A program made the position numbers and the translations under genes. Positions 8,504 to 19,378 of a stretch of 64,000 nt of DNA are shown piece by piece (within the stretch, counting starts at the first letter, position 1; the number at the start of each line of letters is the position of its first letter). Below the pieces are notes generated by a model. That model was not told where the DNA came from. It worked only from the letters and a program-made list of their open reading frames with translations, and did not search any database. Source of the DNA: Candidatus Accumulibacter phosphatis (lineage in GTDB: Bacteria > Pseudomonadota > Gammaproteobacteria > Burkholderiales > Rhodocyclaceae). The stretch is taken from NCBI RefSeq assembly GCF_012939955.1, contig NZ_SPMY01000010.1, positions 1-64,000 on the forward strand. Direction: 5' to 3'.

Positions 8504-9070
8504 ATGGATGCTGGCGCAGGAAACACCGAAGTGCGCAGGAAAGTGCGTCTGGCGACCGCTTCGCTGGCCGGTTGTTTTGGCTGTCACATGTCCTTGCTGG
8601 ACATCGACGAACGCCTCTTCGAGCTCCTCGAACGCGTCGATTTCGACCGCTCGCCGCTCACCGACATCAAGCACTGCGGTCCCTGCGACATCGGCCTGAT
8701 CGAGGGCGGCATCTGCAATGCCGAGAACGTGCATGTGCTGCGCGAGTTTCGCCGCCACTGCAAGGTGCTCATCGCCGTCGGTGCCTGCGCGGTCAATGGC
8801 GGCCTGCCGGCGCAGCGCAATCATCTCGACCTCGGCCAGTGCCTGCAGGAGATCTACCTGACGGCGCCGGACATCGTCGGCGGCCAGATCCCCAACGACC
8901 CGGAACTGCCGCTGCCGCTCGACAAGGTGCATCCGATCCACGAGATCGTGCGCATCGATTACTTCATCCCCGGCTGCCCGCCATCGGGCGACGCCCTCTG
9001 GAAGTTCCTGACCGATCTTCTCGAGGGGCGCACGCCGCGTCTCGGGCATCCACTGCTGCATTTCGACTGA
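8504..9070 (+). CDS. hoxY: NAD-reducing [NiFe] hydrogenase small subunit HoxY
   Basis: Small subunit carrying the proximal [4Fe-4S] cluster. The cysteine ligands appear in order in CFGCHMS, CGPCD, GACAVNGG and PGCPPSGD, the pattern of soluble NAD-linked hydrogenases, which are short and lack the Tat signal of membrane-bound enzymes. The start at 8504 is chosen because GAGGAG at 8491-8496 sits at the right distance; a start at 8489 would put the ribosome site inside the gene. It begins one base after the hoxU stop codon. Confidence 0.95.
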   Translation: MDAGAGNTEVRRKVRLATASLAGCFGCHMSLLDIDERLFELLERVDFDRSPLTDIKHCGPCDIGLIEGGICNAENVHVLREFRRHCKVLIAVGACAVNGGLPAQRNHLDLGQCLQEIYLTAPDIVGGQIPNDPELPLPLDKVHPIHEIVRIDYFIPGCPPSGDALWKFLTDLLEGRTPRLGHPLLHFD

Positions 9071-9080
9071 GGGCGTCGCC

Positions 9081-10574
9081 ATGCGCACAGGTACAGGAGC
9101 AGGCAGGAATTTCGAACTGGAGACCGCGTCCGCCGACGCAGGCGCACTGCGCCGCGTCGCCATTGACCCGGTGTCGCGAGTCGAGGGACATGGCAAGGTG
9201 ACACTGCTGCTCGACGACAAGGACCAGGTGCAGCAGGTGCGCCTGCACATCGTCGAATTCCGCGGTTTCGAGAAATTCATCCAGGGCCGGCCGTACTGGG
9301 AAGTGCCGGTGATGGTGCAGCGTCTGTGCGGCATTTGTCCGGTATCGCATCATCTGGCGGCCGCCAAGGCGCTCGATCATGTCGTCGGCGCCAGCCGCCT
9401 GACGGCGAGCGCCGAGAAGCTGCGCCGGCTGATGCACTATGGGCAGATCCTGCAGTCGCATGCCCTGCACTTCTTTCACCTCTCGTCACCGGACCTGCTC
9501 TTCGGCTTCGAGAGCGAGGCCGGCCGGCGCAACATCGTCGGTGTCGCCGCGGCCTTCCCTGAAGTCGCCCGGCAAGGGGTGTTGTTGCGCAAGTTTGGCC
9601 AGGAGGTGATTCGCCTGACCGCCGGCAAGCGGGTGCATGGTACCGGCGCGATTCCGGGTGGCGTCAATCGCGCGCTGAGCCGCGAGGACCGCGACGGCCT
9701 GCTCGCCGACATCGGCCAGATCGTCGGCTGGAGCCGCGATGCGGTGCAGCTGGTCAAGCGTCTGCACGCCGCCGACCCGGCGCTCTACGACGTTTTCGGC
9801 GCTTTCCGCTCGAACATCCTGTCGCTGGTCGGCGCCGCCGGCGCGCTTGACTTTTACGACGGTCAGTTGCGCGTTCGTGACGCCGACGGCGGCATTTTCG
9901 TTGACGGCTTCGACGCACAGAACTATCACCAGCTGATTCGCGAGGAAGTCAAAGCCTGGAGCTACATGAAGTTTCCCTTCCTCCTGGCGCTTGGCCCCGA
10001 GCAGGGCTGGTACAAGGTCGGGCCGCTGGCGCGGGTGCAGAATTGCGACTTCATTCCGACCCCGTTCGCCGAAGTCGAGCGCCGCGAGTTCATCGACTAC
10101 GGCCAGGGCAAGCCGGTGCACGCGCCGCTGGCCTATCACTGGGCACGCATGATTGAACTGTTGCACGCCGCCGAGACGATCGCCGAACTGCTTCACGACG
10201 ATGATCTGTCGGGCAGCGACTTGATCACCGCTGGCCAGCGCAAGCGCGAAGGGATTGGCGTTATCGAGGCGCCGCGCGGCACCTTGATCCACCACTATCA
10301 GGTCGATGACGACGATCTGGTCAGCAGTTGCAACCTGATCGTGTCGACGACCCACAATAATCAGCCGATGAACGAAGCGATCCGCCGGGTTGCGCGCCGC
10401 TACCTCAACGGGCGAGAGCTCACGGAAGGCCTGCTCAACCACATCGAAGTCGCCATCCGCGCCTTCGACCCCTGCCTGTCCTGCGCCACGCACGCGCTTG
10501 GCAAGATGCCGCTGCAACTCGAACTTCAGGATGCGGCGGGTGAAGTGGTCGGGCGCCTGCGCAGCGCTTCGTGA
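9081..10574 (+). CDS. hoxH: NAD-reducing [NiFe] hydrogenase large subunit HoxH
   Basis: Catalytic subunit holding the Ni-Fe site, oxidising H2 or reducing protons. The four nickel-binding cysteines are present: RLCGICPVSH near residues 81-90 (Cys83, Cys86) and DPCLSCATH near the end (Cys465, Cys468). After His471 there is a 26-residue tail, the normal precursor extension removed by a dedicated protease once nickel is inserted. That protease gene, hoxW, follows 19 bases downstream. No hyp genes for cofactor assembly are in this window, so they must be supplied from elsewhere. Confidence 0.95.
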   Translation: MRTGTGAGRNFELETASADAGALRRVAIDPVSRVEGHGKVTLLLDDKDQVQQVRLHIVEFRGFEKFIQGRPYWEVPVMVQRLCGICPVSHHLAAAKALDHVVGASRLTASAEKLRRLMHYGQILQSHALHFFHLSSPDLLFGFESEAGRRNIVGVAAAFPEVARQGVLLRKFGQEVIRLTAGKRVHGTGAIPGGVNRALSREDRDGLLADIGQIVGWSRDAVQLVKRLHAADPALYDVFGAFRSNILSLVGAAGALDFYDGQLRVRDADGGIFVDGFDAQNYHQLIREEVKAWSYMKFPFLLALGPEQGWYKVGPLARVQNCDFIPTPFAEVERREFIDYGQGKPVHAPLAYHWARMIELLHAAETIAELLHDDDLSGSDLITAGQRKREGIGVIEAPRGTLIHHYQVDDDDLVSSCNLIVSTTHNNQPMNEAIRRVARRYLNGRELTEGLLNHIEVAIRAFDPCLSCATHALGKMPLQLELQDAAGEVVGRLRSAS

Positions 10575-10593
10575 AGCACGCGGGGAGACGCCG

Positions 10594-11094
10594 ATGTCGC
10601 TGCCTCCGGTCCTGATTCTCGCCTGCGGCAACCCCAGCCGCGGCGACGACGCGCTCGGGCCGCTGCTTCTCGAGCGTCTGCAAAACTGGCTGGACAGTGC
10701 TGGCCTGGCCGCCGGCTTCGATTTGATCCGCGACTTCCAGTTGCAGATCGAGCATGCGCTGGACCTCGTCGGCAGGCGGCTGGTGCTGTTCATCGACGCG
10801 GGTGAGCAGAGCGCGGCGCCTTTCGTCTTTCGTCAGGCGCGCGCTGCTGCTGGCCGCGATCTCGCCAACCCCGGCACGCATGCCCTGTCACCCGAGGCCG
10901 TGCTGGCGGTGCTGGCGCGCATCAATCACGCCGCGCCGCCGCCGGCTTTCGTGCTCTGCGTGCGCGCGGAGTGCTTCGCCTTGGGCGCGGGCTTGAGCCC
11001 TGCGGCGAGCAGCCATGCCGAGTGTGCGTTTGAACTCTTGCAAGCCTTGTGTCGGGTCGCCAAGCTTGAGGCCTGGATGAGTCAGCTGACGTGA
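10594..11094 (+). CDS. hoxW: Hydrogenase maturation protease HoxW
   Basis: A 166-residue endopeptidase of the HybD/HoxW family that trims the C-terminus of HoxH after nickel insertion. The family signature GNPSRGDDALGP near the N-terminus carries the metal-binding acidic residue, and a second acidic position lies in LFIDAG. Start at 10594 is taken because GGGGAGA precedes it and the family starts directly before LILACGNP; longer frames overlap hoxH. It ends the hox operon. Confidence 0.9.
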   Translation: MSLPPVLILACGNPSRGDDALGPLLLERLQNWLDSAGLAAGFDLIRDFQLQIEHALDLVGRRLVLFIDAGEQSAAPFVFRQARAAAGRDLANPGTHALSPEAVLAVLARINHAAPPPAFVLCVRAECFALGAGLSPAASSHAECAFELLQALCRVAKLEAWMSQLT

Positions 11095-11283
11095 ATAGGC
11101 GCCTGGCGGTGCTCGTTCAGCGCTTCAGTTCCGGGCTGCTGTTCCAGGCTGCTGTTGCTTGCCCGGGGAGCAGGGCCCAGCCGCCAACGGCCGCTTTTCG
11201 GCTTATCATGCCTGCTTTATCCGGGTTCGGTGCGCAGTGTTTCTTCCTTGCTCCGCATCGGCGATGCGTTTTCAGGGCAATGT

Positions 11284-11670
11284 ATGTGGAAATCAGTTCT
11301 CGCCATTTCGATCGGCGCGGCGCTTGGCGCACTCCTGCGCTGGCAGCTTGGCATCCGGCTCAACAGCCTGTTTCCGACCATTCCGCCGGGCACGCTGGTC
11401 GCCAATCTGGTCGGCGCCTACCTGATCGGCCTGGCGGTCGCGTTCTTCACTTCGCTCTCGGCGATCTCGCCGGAATGGCGGCTGCTGATCATTACCGGTT
11501 TCTGTGGCGGGCTGACGACCTTCTCGGCCTTCTCCGTCGAACTCACGATGTTGCTGCAGCAGGGACGGACTTCCTGGGCGCTCGGCGCGGTGGCGGCACA
11601 TGTGGTGGGTTCGGTGTTGATGACCTTCGCCGGCATCGCCACCGTCGCCTGGGCGCGCGCTGGGTCCTGA
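11284..11670 (+). CDS. crcB: Fluoride channel CrcB/Fluc
   Basis: A small inner-membrane protein of 128 residues with four predicted membrane segments that exports fluoride as a dual-topology dimer. Diagnostic stretches are [25 protein letters not shown] (conserved Asn) and [13 protein letters not shown] with the Phe/Thr/Ser lining residues. Start at 11284 (MWKSV) is chosen because the fold begins there; upstream in-frame codons lack family sequence. I looked for the fluoride riboswitch upstream and could not recognise one. Confidence 0.93.
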   Translation: MWKSVLAISIGAALGALLRWQLGIRLNSLFPTIPPGTLVANLVGAYLIGLAVAFFTSLSAISPEWRLLIITGFCGGLTTFSAFSVELTMLLQQGRTSWALGAVAAHVVGSVLMTFAGIATVAWARAGS

Positions 11671-11755
11671 TTGGCGGATCCTCCGGCCTTGCGATAGCCG
11701 CGGTCGGCAGGAGGCCGGTATCGCGTCGGCGGGTTGGTGCGCCGGTCCGCGGGAA

Positions 11756-12736
11756 TCAGCCGCCGCGGAAGGCGCGCACGCCGAGGATGACGCCGCCGAC
11801 CAGCAGGGCGATACCGATCAGTGCGGTGCTGCCGGGTAGCGCACCGCGCAGGATGAAAGCATAGGCGAAAGCGGCCAGGGTTTCGAAGACGATCAGTTGG
11901 CCGACGAGGGCGGCGGGCAGCAAGCGGCTGGCCCGATTCCAGAGCAGGGTGCCGAGCCACGAAGCGCAGAATCCGAGGATCAGCATCAGGCCGACGTAGC
12001 GCCCGGCGCTGGCGCCGAGCGGAAAATCGAAGCCGCCATGCGACTGGAAATACAGCCCGGCAGCGGCCATGCCAAGCAGCGCCAGCGGCAGTGTCGCCAG
12101 TCCCTGGGCGATGGCCCAGGTGCCGGAAGCCAGCGCAGGTCGTTGCTGCAACCAGCGCGAATTGCGCAGCGGGTACCAGGTCCAGGCCGCGACCGCCGCC
12201 AGGGCGAACAGCGTTCCCAGGAAGTAGTCCTGTGCGCTGTGGCGGTCGTCAAGGAGCGCCATCTCGTGGCGGTTCACCAAAGCGATACCTGTGGCGATGA
12301 CCAGCAGCGACGGTAGCAGCCGGCGCCAGGGCAGCGCTGCGGCGCTGAAGTTGGCGACGATGGCGATGACGATCGGCAAGGTGCCGATGAGCATCGTCGG
12401 CAGCGGGGCGTCGGCGAGCTGGACGGCGGCCGACAGGAAGAGGTAGTAGAGGATGTTGCCGACCAGTGCCAGTTCGAAAGCCTTTTCCCAGTCCTGTCGC
12501 TGCAGGCTTTGCAGTCGTGGCCAGTCGGTGCAGGCCAGCAGCAGGGCAATCACCCCGAAGCTCAGATAGCGCCCGAAAGAAAGCATCGCCGGCGGATAGT
12601 CGGGCAGCATCAGCGGGACGACGAAAACGAGTCCCCAGAGCAGGCCGGCGCCGAGTGCGCAGCTCACCCCTTCGAGCAGGACGCGCCCGGCGGGCAGCGG
12701 CGGCCGGGCACGCGGCAAGCTGGCCTTGGCAGCCAC
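11756..12736 (-). CDS. EamA/DMT-family membrane transporter
   Basis: A 326-residue hydrophobic protein with about ten membrane segments forming two EamA repeats. The first runs from GAGLLWGLVFVVPL to about residue 150, the second from YFLGTLFALAAVAAWTWY to the end. Both have the small-residue-rich helices of drug/metabolite exporters. The substrate cannot be read from sequence. It is convergent with crcB and followed upstream (to the right) by ubiT on the same strand with a 24-base gap, so it may be co-transcribed with the ubiUVT operon. Confidence 0.85.
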   Translation of the reverse strand: MAAKASLPRARPPLPAGRVLLEGVSCALGAGLLWGLVFVVPLMLPDYPPAMLSFGRYLSFGVIALLLACTDWPRLQSLQRQDWEKAFELALVGNILYYLFLSAAVQLADAPLPTMLIGTLPIVIAIVANFSAAALPWRRLLPSLLVIATGIALVNRHEMALLDDRHSAQDYFLGTLFALAAVAAWTWYPLRNSRWLQQRPALASGTWAIAQGLATLPLALLGMAAAGLYFQSHGGFDFPLGASAGRYVGLMLILGFCASWLGTLLWNRASRLLPAALVGQLIVFETLAAFAYAFILRGALPGSTALIGIALLVGGVILGVRAFRGG

Positions 12737-12760
12737 GGTCAGCGCCGTCTGCTCAGCAGG

Positions 12761-13222
12761 CTAGGAGCGAAAAGCGGCCAGGCTGGGTAGCTGGGGCAGT
12801 TCGACGGCGTCGAGCATGTTCTTGATCACCAGGCCCAGTTCGGTGTCGCCGACGATCGACAGCTCGCGGCTGAAGAACAGGGTGTCCGGGTCCTCCTGGC
12901 GCGCCAGCAACTGCAGAAAAGCCGAGAGGTTGGCGCTGAACGACAGGTCGGGTGTTTCGGGTGACTTTGGCGCTTTCCACAACGGCCGGAACAGGCCGTC
13001 GCGGTAAGTGAAGCGTGCCTGCCCTCCGGCGTCGAGCACCTCAACCAGAAAGCTGCGCCCTTCGAGCAGTGCCAGACTGTCGTCGGGCAGCAGGCCGATC
13101 CTGGCGGCGGCATTCAGCCCCGTGGCCAGCGCCAGCGAGTGCGGCCACTGCGGCAGGCGCGTGCCGAGCGAAGCGACCAGCGCCGGTAGTTTGAAACGGG
13201 GTATTGAAAAACCCTGGCTCAT
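12761..13222 (-). CDS. ubiT: SCP2-type lipid carrier UbiT of anaerobic ubiquinone synthesis
   Basis: A 153-residue SCP2/sterol-carrier fold protein (segment LSIVGDTELGLVIKNMLD). In E. coli UbiT works with UbiU and UbiV in oxygen-independent ubiquinone synthesis, binding prenylated intermediates. Assignment rests on the fold plus its position after ubiU and ubiV. Start at 13222 is preferred over GTG at 13228 because AAGGAG (13230-13235) is 7 bases away; part of that ribosome site is the edge of repeat R3. The three ubi genes run in the order U, V, T on the minus strand. Confidence 0.85.
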   Translation of the reverse strand: MSQGFSIPRFKLPALVASLGTRLPQWPHSLALATGLNAAARIGLLPDDSLALLEGRSFLVEVLDAGGQARFTYRDGLFRPLWKAPKSPETPDLSFSANLSAFLQLLARQEDPDTLFFSRELSIVGDTELGLVIKNMLDAVELPQLPSLAAFRS

Positions 13223-13233
13223 GAACACACTCC

Positions 13234-15378
<2,145 letters not shown>

Positions 15379-15418
15379 GCGAAACCTCGGCGAAGCGGGT
15401 CAGTGAAGAGAACTGGCC

Positions 15419-15459
15419 AGTATAGTCAGGGCGGCCATCCGGCTCTTGATTCGGGTCAA
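15419..15459 (-). promoter_or_regulatory. Class II FNR-type promoter of the ubiUVT operon
   Basis: On the minus strand TTGAC-CCGA-ATCAA (15446-15459) matches 9 of 10 FNR consensus bases. It is followed after 21 bases by TATACT (15419-15424), a good -10. This places the box centre about 41 bases before the expected start of transcription (near 15412), the standard geometry for FNR activation, 34 bases ahead of the ubiU ATG. FNR/ANR control of ubiUV is known in E. coli, so the biology agrees. Confidence 0.8.
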
Positions 15460-15475
15460 GTTCGCAGCAATCGCC

Positions 15476-16282
15476 TTAGGGCAGGCGGGCACGCAGGCGG
15501 CGCAGATACGCCAGCCCGCGTATCGCCCGACTGCCATACCAGGAAACCATTTCACCGTCGATCAGCGTGGCGCGTGTGCTCGGCAGCTGCTCCGCCAGTT
15601 GGCGCAGGTGTTTTTCGCGAAACGGGTAGGGTTCGCTGGAAAGCAGTAGCCAATCCGCTTGCCCGGCCAGTGCCGGCAAATCGACTTCCGGGTAGCGCAG
15701 CGCGCTTTCGACCGGCAGGCTATCCCAGCCGGCGGCGGCCAGCATTTGCGAAATATAGGTGTCGCGGGCGACGCTGAGCCAGGGCTGCTGCCAGATCAGG
15801 TAGAGCACCTTTTGTCGCGGCAGGGTCGCGGTCTGTGCGCTCAGGGCCGCCGATTCGCGCTCGAAATCGGCCGCCAGTGCACGCGCCCGTGCTTCGACCT
15901 GCGGGTCGCGGCCGAAGATGCCGCCGAGCAACTGGTAAAGCGCGAGGTTGTCGCGTACCGCCAAGGGGTGGGTAACGATCACCTGCGGCACGAAGGCATG
16001 CAGGGCGGCGACTTCTTCGCGGCGGTTTTCGTCGATATTGACGAGCACGTGCGTTGGCGCCAGCGCGCGTAGTTTTTCGATCGCAAAACCCTTGGTGCCG
16101 CCAAGCTTCGGCAGCCGGCGAACGACATGTCGCGGATGGACGCAGAAGCCGGTGCGGCCAACGAGGTGCTCGGCGAGGCCAAGATCGACCAGCAGTTCGG
16201 TGAGGCTGGGCACCAGAGAGACGATTCGCGGCGTCTCCGCGTAGCGATCGTGTCGCTTGCCGATCGCGTCAGACCATTGCAT
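15476..16282 (-). CDS. Cobalamin-type periplasmic-binding-fold protein (BtuF-like)
   Basis: A 268-residue protein with the helical-backbone metal/cobalamin receptor fold: RIVSLVPSLTELLVDLGL near the start, LGGTKGFAIEKLRALAPTHVL, and LIWQQPWLSVARDTYISQ. No signal peptide is apparent at the start used (16282), which was chosen because family sequence begins just after it. It could be a short-signal or cytoplasmic binding protein. Adjacent BtuCD genes are not in the window. A role in B12 uptake would fit the B12 enzymes nrdJ and mcm here, but that is inference; haem or siderophore binding is the alternative. Confidence 0.72.
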   Translation of the reverse strand: MQWSDAIGKRHDRYAETPRIVSLVPSLTELLVDLGLAEHLVGRTGFCVHPRHVVRRLPKLGGTKGFAIEKLRALAPTHVLVNIDENRREEVAALHAFVPQVIVTHPLAVRDNLALYQLLGGIFGRDPQVEARARALAADFERESAALSAQTATLPRQKVLYLIWQQPWLSVARDTYISQMLAAAGWDSLPVESALRYPEVDLPALAGQADWLLLSSEPYPFREKHLRQLAEQLPSTRATLIDGEMVSWYGSRAIRGLAYLRRLRARLP

Positions 16283-16319
16283 GATTGGCGTTTTGAGGTG
16301 AGAGAATGGGGGGAGACAA

Positions 16320-17045
16320 ATGCTAGCGCAAAAACTTGCCGTCGTTACCGGTGCCGCGCGTGGGCTTGGCCTGTCGGTGGCACGCGATTTGGCAGCGGCC
16401 GGATGCTGGGTCTTGATGGTTGGCCGCAATACCGAAGCGATCGAAGACGCGGCCCGGCAGCTGCGCGAGAGTGGCCACGACGTCTTTCCGCACACTGCTG
16501 ACGTGACTGACGCCGGTGCCGTCGCGGCCCTCGCCGCCCGCCTGCGCCGCGAGTTCGGGCGCGTCGATATTCTCGTCAACAATGCCGGCGTGTTTCTCGA
16601 ACGCAAAAACTTCGCACAGCCACAGGCCGGCAGCGTACTGGTTGTCGATGCGGAGATGGTCGCCGCCACCTACGCCTGCAACGCGCTGGGACCGCTGCGT
16701 CTGATTCAGGCAATTGTTCCTCTGATGCGCGAAAACGGCTACGGGCGCATCGTCAATGTTTCGTCGGGGATGGGGCAGTTGTCCGACATGGGCGGCTCCT
16801 GGCCCGGTTATCGAATGTCGAAAGCGGCGCTCAATGCCTTGACCTGCCTGACCGCTGCCGAACTCGCGGCGACTCCGATCAAGGTCAATTCGGTTTGCCC
16901 CGGCTGGTGTCAGACGGAGATGGGCGGCAAGGACGCCAGCCGTAGTGCCGATGAGGGGGCGAAAGGGATCGTCTGGGCCGCGCTCTTGCCTGACGACGGC
17001 CCGAGCGGTGGTTTCTTTCGCGATGGCCAGCCGATCGACTGGTAG
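16320..17045 (+). CDS. Short-chain dehydrogenase/reductase
   Basis: A 241-residue classical SDR. The cofactor motif TGAARGLG is near residue 11, NNAG follows (DILVNNAG), and the catalytic Ser and Tyr-x3-Lys are present in NVSSG and YRMSK. A C-terminal PGWCQTEMGG loop resembles carbonyl/menthol reductase-type SDRs. The GR pattern after strand 2 (MVGRNTEA) suggests NADP(H). Substrate unknown. GGGGGAGA precedes the ATG. It is convergent with a second SDR 40 bases away, but the two are not close relatives. Confidence 0.85.
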   Translation: MLAQKLAVVTGAARGLGLSVARDLAAAGCWVLMVGRNTEAIEDAARQLRESGHDVFPHTADVTDAGAVAALAARLRREFGRVDILVNNAGVFLERKNFAQPQAGSVLVVDAEMVAATYACNALGPLRLIQAIVPLMRENGYGRIVNVSSGMGQLSDMGGSWPGYRMSKAALNALTCLTAAELAATPIKVNSVCPGWCQTEMGGKDASRSADEGAKGIVWAALLPDDGPSGGFFRDGQPIDW

Positions 17046-17085
17046 GGCTGCGCGAGCTGCCAGCGGAGATGTGCTCGGTGGTCGC

Positions 17086-17865
17086 CTACTCGGCTGCGGC
17101 TTGTCGTGGTTTGCGTGGGGCAGCGACCATCAGCCGGTCATAGACAGCGTTCGGCAGCAGCCGTAGCAAACGGGCAAGGACGCCCATTTGCCAGGGAACG
17201 ACGACATAGCTGCAACCCTTGGCGATGGCCCGCGCAAAGCGCGGTGCGGCGGCCTCGGCGGACATCAGGAAGGGCATCGGGAAGGGGTTGACAGCGGTCA
17301 TCGGCGTGCTGATGTAGCCGGGAGAGAGTGTCACCACCTTGACTCCCGAAGCGCGCAGTTCGACACGCAGGCTTTCGAGATAAGCAATCACCGCCGCTTT
17401 CGAGGCGCTGTAGGCCTCGGAACCGGGCAGGCCGCGGATGCCGGCGACCGAGGCGATGCCGACCAGCCGCCCGCGACCGGCGCGGCGCATGGGGCCGATG
17501 AAAGGCGAGAAGGTCGCCGCCATTCCGAAGAAATTGGTGTCCATGATCCGGCGAATGGCATCCAGGTCTTCGGCGTGCTCGCTCAGCGTGCCCATCGAGA
17601 TGCCGGCGTTGGCAATGACGATATCGGGAACGCCGCGATCGGCCATGAAGTCTTCGCCGGCGGCACGCAAGGCGGCAGCGTCGGTGACGTCAAGCGGGTA
17701 GCAATGGACCTGCCCTGGCCAGCGCGCGGCCAGCTGTTGCAGCGGTTCGGAGCGGCGCGCGCAAAGCCCGAGCTGCGCCCCTTGCGCGGCGTAGTAGTCG
17801 GCCAGTGCCTGGCCGATTCCCGACGAGGCACCGGTGATGAACAGCTTGGCGGGGGGCGCCGGCAT
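17086..17865 (-). CDS. Short-chain dehydrogenase/reductase (DltE/YqjQ-like)
   Basis: An SDR of about 259 residues with TGASSGIG at the N-terminus, ANAG instead of NNAG (IVIANAGISMG), catalytic Ser in IASVAG and YSASK. A longer C-terminal tail ending in basic residues could contact the membrane. Start at 17865 is preferred over 17886 because GGAG lies 5 bases upstream. Substrate cannot be inferred. It lies just after dsbA on the same strand with a short gap, so co-transcription is possible. Confidence 0.82.
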   Translation of the reverse strand: MPAPPAKLFITGASSGIGQALADYYAAQGAQLGLCARRSEPLQQLAARWPGQVHCYPLDVTDAAALRAAGEDFMADRGVPDIVIANAGISMGTLSEHAEDLDAIRRIMDTNFFGMAATFSPFIGPMRRAGRGRLVGIASVAGIRGLPGSEAYSASKAAVIAYLESLRVELRASGVKVVTLSPGYISTPMTAVNPFPMPFLMSAEAAAPRFARAIAKGCSYVVVPWQMGVLARLLRLLPNAVYDRLMVAAPRKPRQAAAE

Positions 17866-17899
17866 GGCGGCTCCGCGGGCGCTCATCGCGCCTGCCGGC

Positions 17900-18547
17900 T
17901 CACTTCTTCGGCTTCTCGCTGCGCGCCTTGTCGATCACCTGCTCGGTCAAGGCCAGGAGATCGCCGTAGCCCTTGAGCTCCTTGCTGGAGACGAGATACT
18001 TGCCGTCTACGGCGAGAGCCGGAACTCCCTTTATCTTGTAGGCGTGCGCCATCTGATCCGCACGCTTGGCCTGGCTGAGAACTCCGAAGGAGTTGTAGGT
18101 GGCGGTGAACTTCGCCTCATCGATACCCTGTGCGCTCACCCAGGCGATGATGCTCTTGTCGTCGAAGAGGCGCTTGTTCTCCTGATGCAGGGCGCGGAAT
18201 ATGGCCGCATCGAGCTTGGCCAGTTCGCCGCTCGCTTCCAGCGCGTAATACAGCCGCGCCAGGCTGGCCCACTGTGGGCGTCCGAAGGAGATCGGGACGC
18301 GTTTGAAGACCACGTCGCTCGGCAAGCCTTTGGCCCACTTGCTGACCAGCGGGTCAAAGTCTGCGCAATGCGGGCAGCCGTAGGAGAAGAATTCGAGCAC
18401 TTCGGTCTTGGCCGGATTGTCGGTGACCTGCGCCGGGACGATGGCCACGTAATCACGATCGGCCACCACTTCGGCGCGCGCCGGTAAGGCCATGGCCAGT
18501 ACCACCAGGGCGATCACGGCCAAGCATCCACTGATGCGTCTTTGCAT
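17900..18547 (-). CDS. dsbA: Periplasmic thiol:disulfide interchange protein DsbA
   Basis: A 215-residue secreted oxidoreductase that introduces disulfides into exported proteins. It has a signal peptide (hydrophobic AVIALVVLAMALPARA), a thioredoxin fold with the active site FSYGCPHCADF, and the cis-proline loop in KGVPALAV. CPHC is the canonical DsbA dipeptide. GGAGAAC precedes ATG. It follows the SPOR gene on the same strand after a 66-base gap, an order common in Rhodocyclales and Burkholderiales after argS. Confidence 0.94.
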   Translation of the reverse strand: MQRRISGCLAVIALVVLAMALPARAEVVADRDYVAIVPAQVTDNPAKTEVLEFFSYGCPHCADFDPLVSKWAKGLPSDVVFKRVPISFGRPQWASLARLYYALEASGELAKLDAAIFRALHQENKRLFDDKSIIAWVSAQGIDEAKFTATYNSFGVLSQAKRADQMAHAYKIKGVPALAVDGKYLVSSKELKGYGDLLALTEQVIDKARSEKPKK

Positions 18548-18613
18548 TGTCTTGTTCTCCTTCCTTGTTAGCGTCTCAGAGTGCTTGTGCGTCTGAGTGT
18601 TTGCGTAGCGGAC

Positions 18614-19360
18614 TCAGTCCTTCTTGACGACACGGGCATCGATACCCTGCCTGGCCAACTCGCCACGCAGGATGCTGACTTCTTCCATGCGTGGGTAGGG
18701 ACCCAGGCGAACGCGGTACCACACCTTGTCCTGCAGCATCACCTGTTGAATTCGTGCCTCAACGCCCATCAACGCCAGCCGAGCCTTCTGGTTGTCCGCT
18801 TCAGCCACATTCTGGAACGAGCCGGCTTGCAGGTAAATGGGCTTCTTGAGCAGCGCTTCCGCTTCGGCCTTCTTGTCTTCGGGCTTCTTGTCCTCGGCCT
18901 TCCTGTCTTCCGGCGGCCGAACGTCGATCGGCTTGATTTCGAGCGGTTTTCCCTCCAGCGGCGGGATGGTCGCCGGCAGGCGTTCGGTCACGCGGGGTAC
19001 GCGCTGTGTCGGGTCGGGAATGGCTTCGGCGTTGCCGGGCAGGATCTTGTAGAAGTCAAAGCGCGGTTTTTCGGGGGTCGTCGAATCGCCAGGCTTACCA
19101 GGCAGCGCAACCGGTGCCGGGGGGGCGGGCGCCGCTATTTCCGGCGTCGGTTCCGGGCGCGGCGCGTCGCTGACCGGTGACGGCAATTTCGCTTGCTGGC
19201 CGGTGGTGGTGAAAGGCAATGGCACTTTGTTGACGTACCAGACCACGCCAGCCACGGCAATGACGCCGACGACTAGGCCAATGAACAGTCCAAGCAGAGT
19301 GCCGCCGCCCGAGGTCTTGCGGGGAGGCGTTCTACGGGGTTGTTTCATGTCTCGACTCAT
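18614..19360 (-). CDS. SPOR-domain inner-membrane protein (FtsN-like)
   Basis: A 248-residue protein with a short basic cytoplasmic N-terminus (KQPRRTPPRKTSGG) and one membrane anchor near residues 20-45 (LLGLFIGLVVGVIAVAGVVW). A long Pro/Ala/Glu/Lys-rich linker with an EDKKPEDKK-type repeat follows. A C-terminal SPOR domain (YLQAGSFQNVAEADNQKARL, then YRVRLGPY) binds denuded glycan strands at the septum. FtsN-like division role is inferred from architecture. It starts 18 bases after argS. The sequence around its start, GTCTCGACTCATGACCGTTT at 19349-19368, resembles the end of the palindromic element. Confidence 0.85.
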   Translation of the reverse strand: MSRDMKQPRRTPPRKTSGGGTLLGLFIGLVVGVIAVAGVVWYVNKVPLPFTTTGQQAKLPSPVSDAPRPEPTPEIAAPAPPAPVALPGKPGDSTTPEKPRFDFYKILPGNAEAIPDPTQRVPRVTERLPATIPPLEGKPLEIKPIDVRPPEDRKAEDKKPEDKKAEAEALLKKPIYLQAGSFQNVAEADNQKARLALMGVEARIQQVMLQDKVWYRVRLGPYPRMEEVSILRGELARQGIDARVVKKD

Positions 19361-19378
19361 GACCGTTTGTTCCTTTGA

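Noticed and set aside
11095-11283. Possible fluoride riboswitch ahead of crcB
   Set aside because: The conserved pseudoknot pattern was not found; a GGCGATG string lies too close to the start codon to be the aptamer.
19349-19368. GTCTCGACTCATGACCGTTT near the start of the SPOR gene, similar to the end of the palindromic element
   Set aside because: Only one arm is present, without the hairpins, so it is too short to call another copy; it may be a fragment.
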